This document shows positions 9,409 to 18,481 of a stretch of DNA of 64,000 nucleotides, in pieces. Under the pieces are notes generated by a model. That model was not told the DNA's origin. It was given only the letters and a program-made list of their open reading frames with translations, and searched no databases. The number at the start of each line of letters is the position of its first letter. Position 1 is the stretch's first letter. Origin of the DNA: an uncultured Spirochaetales bacterium (lineage in GTDB: Bacteria > UBP6 > UBA1177); NCBI GenBank assembly GCA_902774115.1, contig CACYHH010000004.1:248001-312000 (forward strand), given 5' to 3'. Made by a program: the position numbers and the translations under genes.

Positions 9409-10338
9409 TTATTTTTTAGTTTCGAGAGGAAGCAAAAAACTTCTTTTTTTTGAAAAGTTCATTTTTGAGCATTCTTTGACGAACTTATTGATTTCGTCAG
9501 TTTTCTCCAATTCCTTATAGACATTTTCCAATTTATCAATTCTTTCCACTCTTTCGGACAAAACTCTCTCTGCAATCTCATTTTTTTTATGATCAGCATA
9601 AAAGAAGCCATACGGTTTGGTTTTCCAATCAGGGTAATACCATATAATCGGATAATACTGTTCGTTCCATACTCCTTTTAAAATCTCGAATGAAACAATT
9701 TGCAGTTTTTCATCTATGTCACAGTTTTCGGGCTTCGTTAAATGTAAGAAATATGCAAAATCCGCACTTAATACAATTTTGTGATGGAATGCGAACTTAG
9801 CAATACGGAAGCCTATATCCATATCAGGACCAAGGAAATCGACCTGATCTTGATCTTCAACATTTAATTTTACTTTCATATTCTTGTAAAATCTATTTGT
9901 TTTTGGAGCATTAGAAAGATTAAATTTTTTTGATTCTACCGTCCTTGCAGCAGCCATCCAAATGGTTGATTTCACATCAAGTTTTTTAGTTTTCGAAACT
10001 TTTTGAATTGCTTCTGCCACTTTCAGTTGAATAGAATAAACCGTGTCAGGAATCGTGTAAATTACAGAAGGAGAATCGAAATCGCAAATCGAAACATATA
10101 AAAGAATTTCATCTCCTAAATATTTCCAGACCTTAATCTGAGGGATTAAATATTTTAATTCCTTATAAACAGTATCGTAAAAATAAGGAATAACATACGG
10201 CCAATTTGTTTTTTCAGTCTTGAATTTAGTTGATCCAACCAGATCAAACGAAAAAAAGATATATATGTTCTTTTTTTCTATTATTTCTTCCGAACTTTTG
10301 AGGATGTCAGATAATTTTGTATCGAATTGAATGTTCAT
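9409..10338 (-). CDS. Class III nucleotide cyclase-like protein
   Basis: 309 residues, no signal peptide or membrane span. The N-terminal two thirds resemble a class III cyclase homology domain: FFSFDLVGST with the first metal-ligand Asp at residue 32, WKYLGDEILLY with the second at residue 76, and FLGPDMDIGFRIA at 169-180, where the position of the catalytic Asn appears to be Asp174 while the transition-state Arg (Arg178) is kept. The remaining 100 residues are charged and helical. The gene starts three bases after the stop of the ImmA/IrrE peptidase gene, so the two form an operon. Pycsar anti-phage cyclases belong to the same superfamily, but none of their usual effectors (TIR or 2TM with a cyclic-nucleotide domain) is adjacent. 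Nucleotide product and activity are unknown. Confidence 0.65.
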   Translation of the reverse strand: MNIQFDTKLSDILKSSEEIIEKKNIYIFFSFDLVGSTKFKTEKTNWPYVIPYFYDTVYKELKYLIPQIKVWKYLGDEILLYVSICDFDSPSVIYTIPDTVYSIQLKVAEAIQKVSKTKKLDVKSTIWMAAARTVESKKFNLSNAPKTNRFYKNMKVKLNVEDQDQVDFLGPDMDIGFRIAKFAFHHKIVLSADFAYFLHLTKPENCDIDEKLQIVSFEILKGVWNEQYYPIIWYYPDWKTKPYGFFYADHKKNEIAERVLSERVERIDKLENVYKELEKTDEINKFVKECSKMNFSKKRSFLLPLETKK

Positions 10339-10341
10339 TGA

Positions 10342-10872
10342 TTACCAGTCGAAGATGCCAAGCCACTTGCCTCGTGTCAATGCAGCGTCAAAAGAAACAT
10401 TAAAATGTTCAGCTATCAAGCTGATATCAATTTTGTTGTTGTGGCCATTCTCTCTAAGAAAATTCTCATAATCATCTTTAGGCATCAAGAATGCACCTGC
10501 AAAATGATTTGCCTCATATTCTTCCACAGAATATCCTTGCCGATATTTCGGAGAGTCACAATACTCGTTTATACTATCCCATTTTGCGGGGTCTATAATA
10601 TATCCCATGTGGAGAAATAAATGCCCGATTTCGTGAGCGATTGTAAATCCCGAACGCTGTGGAGAATGTTCTTTGTTATAGGAAATTTTAAAAGCATCAC
10701 CAACCTTCTCAATTTTTCCTGATATGGTTGAATCTTCAAAAGATTCTGCTTGCAAATCTCCATTGAGGCTTTTTACAACCTGTTCCATATCTATTGGAGT
10801 CTTAACCTCTAGCTTTACTCTAATATAGTCAGCTAACTCTTCAATTGCTTGATAGCGTTTAGAATAAGTCAT
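10342..10872 (-). CDS. ImmA/IrrE-family metallopeptidase paired with the cyclase
   Basis: 176-residue zinc peptidase of the ImmA/IrrE (DUF955) family. The active-site motif HEIGH is at 80-84 within FTIAHEIGHLFLH, and the downstream third ligand is probably Glu120 in EYEANHFAGAFLMP. Known family members cleave XRE-type or DdrO-type repressors in response to damage or phage signals. No repressor gene is next to it. ATG at 10872 has a strong GGAGGTGAAGC site, and a near-consensus promoter sits at 10912-10939. Three bases separate its stop from the cyclase start. Confidence 0.88.
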   Translation of the reverse strand: MTYSKRYQAIEELADYIRVKLEVKTPIDMEQVVKSLNGDLQAESFEDSTISGKIEKVGDAFKISYNKEHSPQRSGFTIAHEIGHLFLHMGYIIDPAKWDSINEYCDSPKYRQGYSVEEYEANHFAGAFLMPKDDYENFLRENGHNNKIDISLIAEHFNVSFDAALTRGKWLGIFDW

Positions 10873-10911
10873 GCTTCACCTCCAAAATATTTTTACCAAC
10901 GAAAGCACAAT

Positions 10912-10939
10912 ATATTATCACAGAATAAATTTTTGTCAA
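10912..10939 (-). promoter_or_regulatory. Promoter of the peptidase-cyclase operon
   Basis: Reading leftward: -35 TTGACA (10939-10934), 16-bp spacer, -10 TAATAT (10917-10912). It gives the two-gene unit a start independent of the restriction operon upstream. The leader would be about 35 bases. Confidence 0.75.
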
Positions 10940-11016
10940 ATACTACTGTAAAATTTTCTTTCATTTTTTCTTCATACATTAAAAAAATCCTAAATTCCTT
11001 AAAAAATATCCTCACT

Positions 11017-11616
11017 CTAAAAGTCAAATTTTGCTAATTGCAATCCTTGCAATCTAAATCTCAAAGCAGCTTCCGAAACACCATATCGCTTTGTTAAGTT
11101 GCTACAAATAGGCTTCCAAATGCCGAAAGTATAATCATTTTTGACATGTAAAAAATCTTTTATTTTTGCTTTATGCGAATTGCCCAGACATGCGAGAAAC
11201 GCACTTTTCACTGTTTCAGCAGGCATAAGAAGACAGGTGGCAAAGTAATTTGCCTCACGTTCAATAGGGTCTTTTAGATATTTATTTTCGGAAATAGCGT
11301 CTTCCGTGCAAAACAAGTTATTGCTATGTAAATCATGTTGTAAAAAATGATGTCCCAATTCATGCGCGATTGTAAAATTTTTACGGCCTTCATTATCTAT
11401 ATTCTTATTTATCATAATATATCGTGTTCCGTTATTTCCTGCTGTTAAAGCACCAAGAAAGGAATCTTCTGCAGTCGCAACTTCACGAAACTTTATCTGC
11501 ATTGCCGTCATTATTTCTTGAAATGCTTTATACGCTCCACCACGTTTCACGTATTTTGTAAGCACTTCAAAACTGACTGCTTCTACTTCTTCATTTGTCA
11601 TCATCATCCATCGCAT
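11017..11616 (-). CDS. Second ImmA/IrrE-family metallopeptidase, overlaps hsdS
   Basis: About 199 residues; the zinc motif HELGHHFLQH follows FTIA, and EREANYFATCLLMP carries the third ligand. It is clearly related in plan to the 176-residue peptidase next door but is not a close copy. Several ATG codons (11616, 11607, 11604, 11601) could serve as start, and all but the last two lie well inside the hsdS 3' end; the frame overlaps hsdS by up to 26 bases, so translation is coupled to the restriction operon. No repressor is adjacent. A role in controlling or sensing attack on the restriction system is conceivable but only inferred from position. Confidence 0.85.
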   Translation of the reverse strand: MRWMMMTNEEVEAVSFEVLTKYVKRGGAYKAFQEIMTAMQIKFREVATAEDSFLGALTAGNNGTRYIMINKNIDNEGRKNFTIAHELGHHFLQHDLHSNNLFCTEDAISENKYLKDPIEREANYFATCLLMPAETVKSAFLACLGNSHKAKIKDFLHVKNDYTFGIWKPICSNLTKRYGVSEAALRFRLQGLQLAKFDF

Positions 11617-12964
11617 CAAAAACGGCGCGTAATGTTTTCCTGGAAACAGTGCCGCGAGCAGCTAATCCTTGATTTTCTAACCAGAGCTCAAATTTTCGTT
11701 CGTAGTTATCTTTGAAAGGAATAACAACTTCATTCTGTTGTAAATTATCTTCCACCTTCACCTGTCCATTCATCAGCATGGGAAGAAGAAAATCGCGGAG
11801 AGAAGCAAGTTGTTTGTTTTCTTCTAGTGCATTCTGCTTCATGGCAAACATCTTATGGGATTGTTCATCGAATCTATCCAAAATTCCCTTTGGCGGTAAA
11901 ATTGTTTTCAATTCTTGCAGAACAGCAATGCGAATACCTTTGAAGACACTACCTGTTGAGCTTCCTTCGGCTTGCTTGATGAATCTTTCGCTTGTAAAAC
12001 ACATATAAAGGAATGACGATGTCATCTTATCGCTCTTTGGTCTTATGGAAAACACAGACTCATTAATATCCCAATCTTCCGGTTCATCCATAATGATATA
12101 GCATCTACCAAGTGGCGAAATACTCGCAAATAGTATGTCTCCGATTTTGATATCAGATCGCCGATGAACAATTGTTCTAGCTTCTTCATCGATATAATCA
12201 CATGATGTGAAATCAATCGTTCCGTCTTTTGTAAGGTTCTTTACAGTCAAATACTTGATGCTTCCACCCGTGTTTAGCGTGAAGTTGTCTCTCGGATTTA
12301 GTCCAGTATTGATGGATTCAATGCATTCACCAAATGATACTGCTTCCCACCCTTCAGGAATCTCCCTTTTCAGTTCCTCGTTCCAGACCATTTTTCCGCC
12401 GCTGGATTTATACGGTTTGCCGTTTTCATCGGGGAAGTCGAACTGCACGAACCAATAATCATAGAGCAGTTTTGCCATGGATTCTAGTTTAGAGCAAATA
12501 GCGCTATTATTTTCTTTTTTCTTATCTATAGAAGATAACACTTCTGCCACTTGGCATTGTATTGCATAATCAGGCAATTCCAATTCAATATTTGCTAAGT
12601 TCTCTTGATTCAATTTAGGTTGAGCTGAGCCAGTAATATATCCCCTTAAGTCCAACGAAGTAAGGAGGTAATAGATATATTTTAAGCAATATCCAGTTTT
12701 AGTTCCCAATATATGAGCATGATTGTTAACCCAAAACTTGCCTGTCGCCCACGTTGCAATACTTTCTGAGCAAGATTTTAAGTTATTACCATCTTCTGCA
12801 ACCAATATATATTCACCATCAAATATATATCTATCAACATAATCTACTATTCCTTGAGCTCCATAATATGGATAGATTTTGGAAAGACCCTTTCGTTCAG
12901 CAGATGAAAGGGGAATCCTTTTACTATCAAGGATTTCAACACAATTTTTAAGCTTTGTTTTCAT
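11591..12964 (-). CDS. hsdS: Type I restriction enzyme specificity subunit HsdS
   Basis: 457 residues with two target-recognition halves: TRD1 about 1-150 followed by the conserved helix (QVAEVLSSIDKKKENNSAI..LESMAKLLYDYWFVQFDF), TRD2 about 205-370 opening with IPEGWEAVSFGE, then the second helix ending LRDFLLPMLMNGQVKV. It sets the DNA sequence recognised by the HsdRMS complex. After the usual end there is an extra tail of about 55 residues finishing in an acidic DAMDDDDK. The start at 12964 overlaps the hsdM stop by 17 bases. Confidence 0.95.
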   Translation of the reverse strand: MKTKLKNCVEILDSKRIPLSSAERKGLSKIYPYYGAQGIVDYVDRYIFDGEYILVAEDGNNLKSCSESIATWATGKFWVNNHAHILGTKTGYCLKYIYYLLTSLDLRGYITGSAQPKLNQENLANIELELPDYAIQCQVAEVLSSIDKKKENNSAICSKLESMAKLLYDYWFVQFDFPDENGKPYKSSGGKMVWNEELKREIPEGWEAVSFGECIESINTGLNPRDNFTLNTGGSIKYLTVKNLTKDGTIDFTSCDYIDEEARTIVHRRSDIKIGDILFASISPLGRCYIIMDEPEDWDINESVFSIRPKSDKMTSSFLYMCFTSERFIKQAEGSSTGSVFKGIRIAVLQELKTILPPKGILDRFDEQSHKMFAMKQNALEENKQLASLRDFLLPMLMNGQVKVEDNLQQNEVVIPFKDNYERKFELWLENQGLAARGTVSRKTLRAVFDAMDDDDK

Positions 12965-14579
12965 AATTTAGCCCTTCCAACTGTTCCAAAATACTTTTTT
13001 CCAACTCTCGTCCTTTCTGGAATTTTTCAATCAGTTTTGCTTTATAGGCATCCATTTTGGCGTTGAACTCTTCTGGCGTAATATCCACATATTCGATTTT
13101 CACGTCAAAATATTGCCCTGCCGATAAGGAGTAATTCTTTTCTTTGATTTGATCGTAAGTAACCGCGACAGAAAAATCCTCGACTGTCTTTTTGTTTGCA
13201 AAAGTGTTAACTATCAAGTCGATTTCTTCAGGTGTTAAGCGGACTTTTTTATTGTTTCCTTCCTGATACTCTTCGCCGAGTTTCGAAGCATCAATCAGAA
13301 TAACATTATCGGAAGATTTTGAGTTATCGAAGAAAACAACTGAGACATTTGTTCCGGTGTTGGCAAAAACATTGGAAGGCATACTGATAACACCATAAAC
13401 AAGACAGTTTTCAACAATATGCTTAAGGATCTTTCCTTCGACACTGCTCTTGGCGGTTAAAAAGCCTGTAGGCAATACAATCGCCCCTTTGCCATTTGGT
13501 TTCAAAGAATTCAACAAATGTTGAATAAAACAGGTATAAATTGCCATACTTTCTTTTTTCTTAGCTGGCACTTTTGGTACACCTGCCCAAAATCTCGTAG
13601 GCATTGCATCGAGCTGCGCCCTTGTTTCCTCAAAATTAAGTTTAAATGGGGGATTGCAGACTATAAAATCGAACTGTCTCAGCGAGTTTCCATCATCACT
13701 CATGTGATATGGATCAGTCAGCGTGTCACCTTGAACTGCGTGGTCAAGTGAAGAAACAAGTCCGTTCAGAATCAGATTCAGTTTAAGCATTTTATTGCTC
13801 TTTTGCGAGCGGTCTTGAGCAAAAATCGTGCAACGGTCTTCGCCGACCTGATGAGCAAGAGCCATGAGTAGTGTGCCTGTTCCTGCGGACGGATCATAAC
13901 ATTCGATATTGTGCAGATCAGTTCTGTCGCCGACAAGCAGTCGTGCCATAATAACCGCAATCGCATGAGGCGTGTAATACTCTGCATACACATCCCCGCT
14001 GTTTGTGTTGTAATCCTTTATCAGATATTCAAAAATACCGGCAAAAAAGTCATAACTCTCAGCAAAGGCTTCCTCAAAGGAGAAATTCACCAGTTTATCT
14101 ATTAAAGCTCTGGCAAACGGAGCGCGTAGAGCGTCATCATCAACAAAATGTGTCAGTTTTTCAAACAAGGGAATTTTTGTATTTTTTGTTGTTTGTGTCG
14201 AAAAAATATTAATGTTTTTATCGGCAATATCTGTCATTGTGGCATCAAATATCACATCAAAATCGCCTTTTGCCTGTTGATTCCAAAGGAAAGAGATCGT
14301 GTGTTCCGGATTCAGACGAAGTACATCGGGCGAAAGAGAATCCAAAAGGTCAAGCCTTTCATTTTCAGACATTTCTGCATAAGCGATTTCCCATTTTTCC
14401 GCTGCGGCAATCTTTGAACTCTTCTTTTTGATTTCATAGCCGAATTTGTCATTCAGGAATTTATACAGAAAAATTTGCGTGATGACTTTGTATTCATTGC
14501 CGTCATTCCCCATGCCGTAATAATGGCAGACAGCTTTTAAATCATCAATCAATCTGTAAGTTTGCGTTTTAATATCCAT
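12948..14579 (-). CDS. hsdM: Type I restriction-modification DNA methyltransferase HsdM
   Basis: 543-residue N6-adenine methyltransferase. An N-terminal helical domain (HsdM_N, about 1-150) precedes the SAM-binding motif DPSAGTGTLLMA near residue 228 and the catalytic NPPF near residue 309. It modifies host DNA and is needed for HsdR recruitment. The ATG at 14579 lies nine bases after the hsdR stop, preceded by GGAGAAAACG, and the gene overlaps hsdS at its end. Confidence 0.96.
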   Translation of the reverse strand: MDIKTQTYRLIDDLKAVCHYYGMGNDGNEYKVITQIFLYKFLNDKFGYEIKKKSSKIAAAEKWEIAYAEMSENERLDLLDSLSPDVLRLNPEHTISFLWNQQAKGDFDVIFDATMTDIADKNINIFSTQTTKNTKIPLFEKLTHFVDDDALRAPFARALIDKLVNFSFEEAFAESYDFFAGIFEYLIKDYNTNSGDVYAEYYTPHAIAVIMARLLVGDRTDLHNIECYDPSAGTGTLLMALAHQVGEDRCTIFAQDRSQKSNKMLKLNLILNGLVSSLDHAVQGDTLTDPYHMSDDGNSLRQFDFIVCNPPFKLNFEETRAQLDAMPTRFWAGVPKVPAKKKESMAIYTCFIQHLLNSLKPNGKGAIVLPTGFLTAKSSVEGKILKHIVENCLVYGVISMPSNVFANTGTNVSVVFFDNSKSSDNVILIDASKLGEEYQEGNNKKVRLTPEEIDLIVNTFANKKTVEDFSVAVTYDQIKEKNYSLSAGQYFDVKIEYVDITPEEFNAKMDAYKAKLIEKFQKGRELEKSILEQLEGLNYENKA

Positions 14580-14588
14580 CGTTTTCTC

Positions 14589-17500
14589 CTATATTGAGGG
14601 ATAAGTTTCATTGTATTGTGCCAAATATTCCTTTGCAATCCTGCTCTGGATGAACAATCTATCATCTCTTTCAGCAGAAATTCCCAGAACATTTATGCTG
14701 TTTGAGATTTCAGTCATTACAGTTTGCTCGAAATATGCGTCCTTTTTGAGAATATCGTTACGGTCATAAACCTTTTGATCAATCTTTTCCTTGATGTTTG
14801 TCAGTGCGCGGACGATATCTTCATCATATCCTGAAATAATGATCGTTTCTCCTTCATTTTGTCTTTTGATGTTTTCTTCTCTAATACGCTTGTGAACCCT
14901 GGCAAATTTTGCATCATCGTTATAATGCCTTAATAAAGCTGCATTCTTTTTCTGCAACTCAGTAAGTTTTTGGAGAATTTCATCCATAACACGGGAAGAT
15001 TCATTAAACTCATCCATGTTTTTAGGTGTAAAACCGTGTTCATGAAAACGGGCGTAAAAAGCTTCTCTCAGCGTGATATATTCAGGATCTTCGTGATCAA
15101 TATTCTCGGTAAATTTTCTTACCAGTTTTTGCAGTTTTTCATTAAGTTCTGCCCCACCCGATACAATCTTCAACTCTTCATCTTTTAGTTTTTTGAAATT
15201 AAAAGTGATATCCTGCATAGCAGAATTTATCATAATGCGTGTTGCATCGTCGCTCGCAAAAGCCTCACGCTGGTTTACAATATTGATATGACGCTGAACC
15301 TCGGAAATAAGATCCTTGATTTTAGCAATCTCAAAAGTTCTGAAATACGATTTCAACTCATCATCGCCGAATGTCCTGACGATATTGCAGCAGTCACGGA
15401 CATCAATCAACGCTTTTTTTACTTCCAGCAAGACATTTTTGTCCTCTATATTTGAGATTTCCGTGCTGAACTCTTCCGCATTGTTAAGAGGATAATTGAA
15501 GAGTATCTGACGGGCTTTCTGAGTCCGTCGAATCAATTCCTCCGGATCTTCCATGACCTGAGCAACAATATTTACGACATTTTCTCCGCCAACTTCACCA
15601 GGATCGTTGAATTTGCTTAATTCCTCAAGATACGCGGCATTTGTCTCATCAAAATTGCGTTTTATATCTGCGAAGTCAACTATAAAGCCGTACCTGTTAT
15701 CTCCATAAGGCCTATTGACTCTTGTTATTGCCTGAAGCAGAGTGTGATCTTTCAGCTTACGCCCGAAGTAAAGCCGCTTCAGTCTTGGCGCATCAAAACC
15801 GGTAAGCAGCATGTTGTAGACAATTAAAATATCTATTTTCAAATTCTCTTTGAAATCGGTAATAACTTTTTCACGGAATTCCTTGTCATCGCTGTCATAA
15901 AGAATAAGACCCGCTTTAAAACAGCTTCTGTTTGAAGCATTGGCATTCAATTCACCTTGAATTTCGTCGAAATATGCGAACAACCTTCTTGCCTGCTCAC
16001 TTGTTTCGCAGATAACCATGCCACCCAAGGTGTTATCGCCCTGTCTCACGCGGAATTGCTTTAAATCGGTAATAACATATCGAAGCAGTGCTTTAACATA
16101 ATTTTCATGTTCGATGATACACTCTTTTTTTACATCCTTTTTCTGAACAAGATTTTCAAGAGAATCATAGATATCTGAAAGTTTTTCTTTCCACTGGGTT
16201 TCAATATCTTCGCGGATGATTTTCAACGTATATCCGTCTTGGACAGATTTGTCGTAGTAATAAGTGTGCAGATAATTACCGAAAACTCTCCACGACTCTC
16301 TTTCGCTCTTCAAAAGAGGAGTTCCGGTAAGAGCAATCTTGATCGAATTAGGATCTGCATTAAAAAGATTCGCCAGGAAAGAACCTTCAGGCTTATACCC
16401 TCTGTGCGCCTCGTCAACAATAAACACTCTCTGCAAATTTATCGCGTATGGAGGAATGACAACCTTTTCATGACTTTCAGCAAAACGCTGAATATTAACT
16501 ACTGTAATTTCAGCTTGACCAGATTTTCCCTCTTGGGAATTAGAGTTCTCGGGTTTAAATTGGTTCATCAGATCTTCGCGAGAATCAGCTGTTTTGACAA
16601 CTAAACCTCGCGCTTCGAACTCTTCTTTTGCCTGTTTCAAAAGATCAAGACGGTCAACAATAAAATAATATTTTGCGACCTTGTTTACGCTGGAAAAATA
16701 GTCTGTCAGCACATAGGAAAGATGATATGAAAGAGCTGTTTTTCCGCTGCCCTGCGTATGCCAGATAATGCCGGATTTGACTCCTTCAGAGATTTTCTTC
16801 CTGACAACCAGTGCAGCAAAAAATTGCTGGTAACGCATGATATGTTTTTGATCTATACGCTCAATGGTTCCATCTTCACGCTCTTTGTTCTTGTGATAAT
16901 ATGTAATTCCGTATTTAAGCAGGAACAAGAGCCTTTCCGGAGTGCACATGGAAGTCAAAACCCTGTTAGTAGGAGTGTTGGTACCAAGATTGGTCTGATA
17001 TTCAGGTGTTGTATGAATAACCTGATTGTTAAAATCCGACAAAATCCGTTTTTCCGTTTCAGGATCGATCTCTTTGTAAGGAAAATCTCTATTAAATGGA
17101 GCAATATTTTGATTCAGTGGATTTTCTTCTCGGAAACAGTTGAACGAAGTCTTTTTCTTTGCTCCGGTGCAGTAGAAAGCACCCTGAATAGGTACGATTC
17201 CACCGAGAGCATCATATTCCATGTTATTTGAGAAAATCATCAACTGCGTGATGTTGATAAAACGGCGAAATTTCTTATTTGGGAAGCGCTCATTATTCAT
17301 TCGATTCGCTTCTGCCACCATACCGCCTGGATTATTGGGCTTTTTGACCTCAACAAAAACCAGCGGAAGCCCGTTTACAAACAGCGTAATATCCGGTCTG
17401 AAATTATCTTCATCCCGTTTGCAGGTAAATTCAGCTGTGCAGTGAAAAGTGTTTTTCTTAGGATCATCAAAATCAACCAGTTTCACAGGAGATACGGATT

Positions 17501-17774
17501 TAAGTCTTTTGTAAAAACTTTCTCCAATGTCGTCATTGTCCAGTTCCTGTCTGATTGTACGAAGCATTGATTCAGCCTCATCTGCCCTATCAGGATTCAA
17601 TTTGGCAAATTGTTTTTTAAACACTTCAATAAGAATGTTTGTATCAGGATCATAAACAGTTTTCGACTTATCCTCTGTAATTTTTCCGAAGTATTCATAA
17701 CCAATGCGTGTCAAATGGACAAGAGCCGGCATCTGAACTCTTGTCGCTTCATTAAACCCAGATTCTTTCGACAT
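14589..17774 (-). CDS. hsdR: Type I restriction endonuclease/translocase HsdR
   Basis: 1061 residues. The N-terminal PD-ExK nuclease is seen as RPDITLFVNGLPLVFVEVK (Asp and ExK) near residues 125-145. The SF2 motor has Walker A TQGSGKTALS near residue 343 and the DEAH box VDEAHRGYK near 455, then helicase domain 2 (LLTGFDAPRL, QAITRVNRPY). It translocates and cuts unmodified DNA. The ATG at 17774 (MSKESGF) is preferred to an upstream start because AAAGGAGAAACT precedes it. A near-consensus promoter is at 17806-17833. First gene of the hsdR-hsdM-hsdS-peptidase operon. Confidence 0.96.
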   Translation of the reverse strand: MSKESGFNEATRVQMPALVHLTRIGYEYFGKITEDKSKTVYDPDTNILIEVFKKQFAKLNPDRADEAESMLRTIRQELDNDDIGESFYKRLKSVSPVKLVDFDDPKKNTFHCTAEFTCKRDEDNFRPDITLFVNGLPLVFVEVKKPNNPGGMVAEANRMNNERFPNKKFRRFINITQLMIFSNNMEYDALGGIVPIQGAFYCTGAKKKTSFNCFREENPLNQNIAPFNRDFPYKEIDPETEKRILSDFNNQVIHTTPEYQTNLGTNTPTNRVLTSMCTPERLLFLLKYGITYYHKNKEREDGTIERIDQKHIMRYQQFFAALVVRKKISEGVKSGIIWHTQGSGKTALSYHLSYVLTDYFSSVNKVAKYYFIVDRLDLLKQAKEEFEARGLVVKTADSREDLMNQFKPENSNSQEGKSGQAEITVVNIQRFAESHEKVVIPPYAINLQRVFIVDEAHRGYKPEGSFLANLFNADPNSIKIALTGTPLLKSERESWRVFGNYLHTYYYDKSVQDGYTLKIIREDIETQWKEKLSDIYDSLENLVQKKDVKKECIIEHENYVKALLRYVITDLKQFRVRQGDNTLGGMVICETSEQARRLFAYFDEIQGELNANASNRSCFKAGLILYDSDDKEFREKVITDFKENLKIDILIVYNMLLTGFDAPRLKRLYFGRKLKDHTLLQAITRVNRPYGDNRYGFIVDFADIKRNFDETNAAYLEELSKFNDPGEVGGENVVNIVAQVMEDPEELIRRTQKARQILFNYPLNNAEEFSTEISNIEDKNVLLEVKKALIDVRDCCNIVRTFGDDELKSYFRTFEIAKIKDLISEVQRHINIVNQREAFASDDATRIMINSAMQDITFNFKKLKDEELKIVSGGAELNEKLQKLVRKFTENIDHEDPEYITLREAFYARFHEHGFTPKNMDEFNESSRVMDEILQKLTELQKKNAALLRHYNDDAKFARVHKRIREENIKRQNEGETIIISGYDEDIVRALTNIKEKIDQKVYDRNDILKKDAYFEQTVMTEISNSINVLGISAERDDRLFIQSRIAKEYLAQYNETYPSI

Positions 17775-17805
17775 AGTTTCTCCTTTATTCATATGAACCA
17801 AGAGA

Positions 17806-17833
17806 ATAATACGGAAGCGCTCACACGTGTCAA
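17806..17833 (-). promoter_or_regulatory. Promoter of the hsdRMS operon
   Basis: Reading leftward: -35 TTGACA (17833-17828), 16-bp spacer, -10 TATTAT (17811-17806), about 32 bases before the hsdR ATG. Confidence 0.75.
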
Positions 17834-18025
17834 CTATTTGATTTTACTACACATTTTCAAATATCAATTAAACAAACAAATTAAAAAAACTGTGAAAAAA
17901 TTTATTTAAAATCCGACATCGTTCAAGACAAAACAAGGTTTTGTTTAGTTGTTTTTAGATTGGTAATGAAAAAAGAAATTCTGAATTATATCAGACAATA
18001 TTCGTAAATATCCTTTTAAAGCAAG

Positions 18026-18481
18026 TCATTTCTTTTGAGATTCATTCAAAGCTTTCTCTATCGCTACTTGGCGTAAGAAAAACTCACTTTCAATTTTTTC
18101 CTGCAAACTTAATGGATAATAATAACATTTTATACAATCCCATTTGACATTCTTGAGACGGAGTGCCGCAGCGATTTCTTCCAGTAGTTTAAGATACTTA
18201 TCCGCAGGCTGTGGATTTACCTCCTTTGTTTTAAGAGTCTCATTCCAAAAATTAGTGTAAGCCTCTCTAACACCTTTATCTGCATGAAAAATTACATCTA
18301 TAGTATTCAAGACTTTAACATTATCTTCACAAACAATATTATATCTATACGCCATAAGCGTCTCAAAGATTCTTAACTTGCTATCGTATATTTTTGATTT
18401 CCTTTGCCAGCACAAAGTAACTACAGTCGCTAACAATCCTGAAAATAACGCTGAAATTAAAATTGAACCAAGATTTTCCAT
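18026..18481 (-). CDS. DUF6680-like single-pass membrane protein
   Basis: 151 residues. One membrane span near the N-terminus (about residues 5-25, ISALFSGLLATVVTLCW) is followed by a cytoplasmic helical region with LRIFETLMAYRYN, then VLNTIDVIFHADKGVREAYTNFW, which fits the DUF6680 pattern as I remember it. Function unknown; such small membrane proteins occur in accessory and defence regions. The ATG at 18481 is chosen over 18535 because GGGAGAAATTTA precedes it. A possible promoter reads leftward TTGACT (18549-18544) and TACAAA (18528-18523). It lies between hsdR and the divergent NTPase and could be a separate defence gene. Confidence 0.65.
   Translation of the reverse strand: MENLGSILISALFSGLLATVVTLCWQRKSKIYDSKLRIFETLMAYRYNIVCEDNVKVLNTIDVIFHADKGVREAYTNFWNETLKTKEVNPQPADKYLKLLEEIAAALRLKNVKWDCIKCYYYPLSLQEKIESEFFLRQVAIEKALNESQKK

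Noticed and set aside
9409-10338. A complete Pycsar system
   Set aside because: The cyclase-like gene has no adjacent TIR or two-span effector with a cyclic-nucleotide domain; the nearest CNB protein (46151-46591) is far away and part of a carrier operon.
17900-17970. AAAACA/TGTTT inverted repeat as a possible attachment site or operator near hsdR
   Set aside because: Short, A/T-rich and not repeated elsewhere; likely chance.
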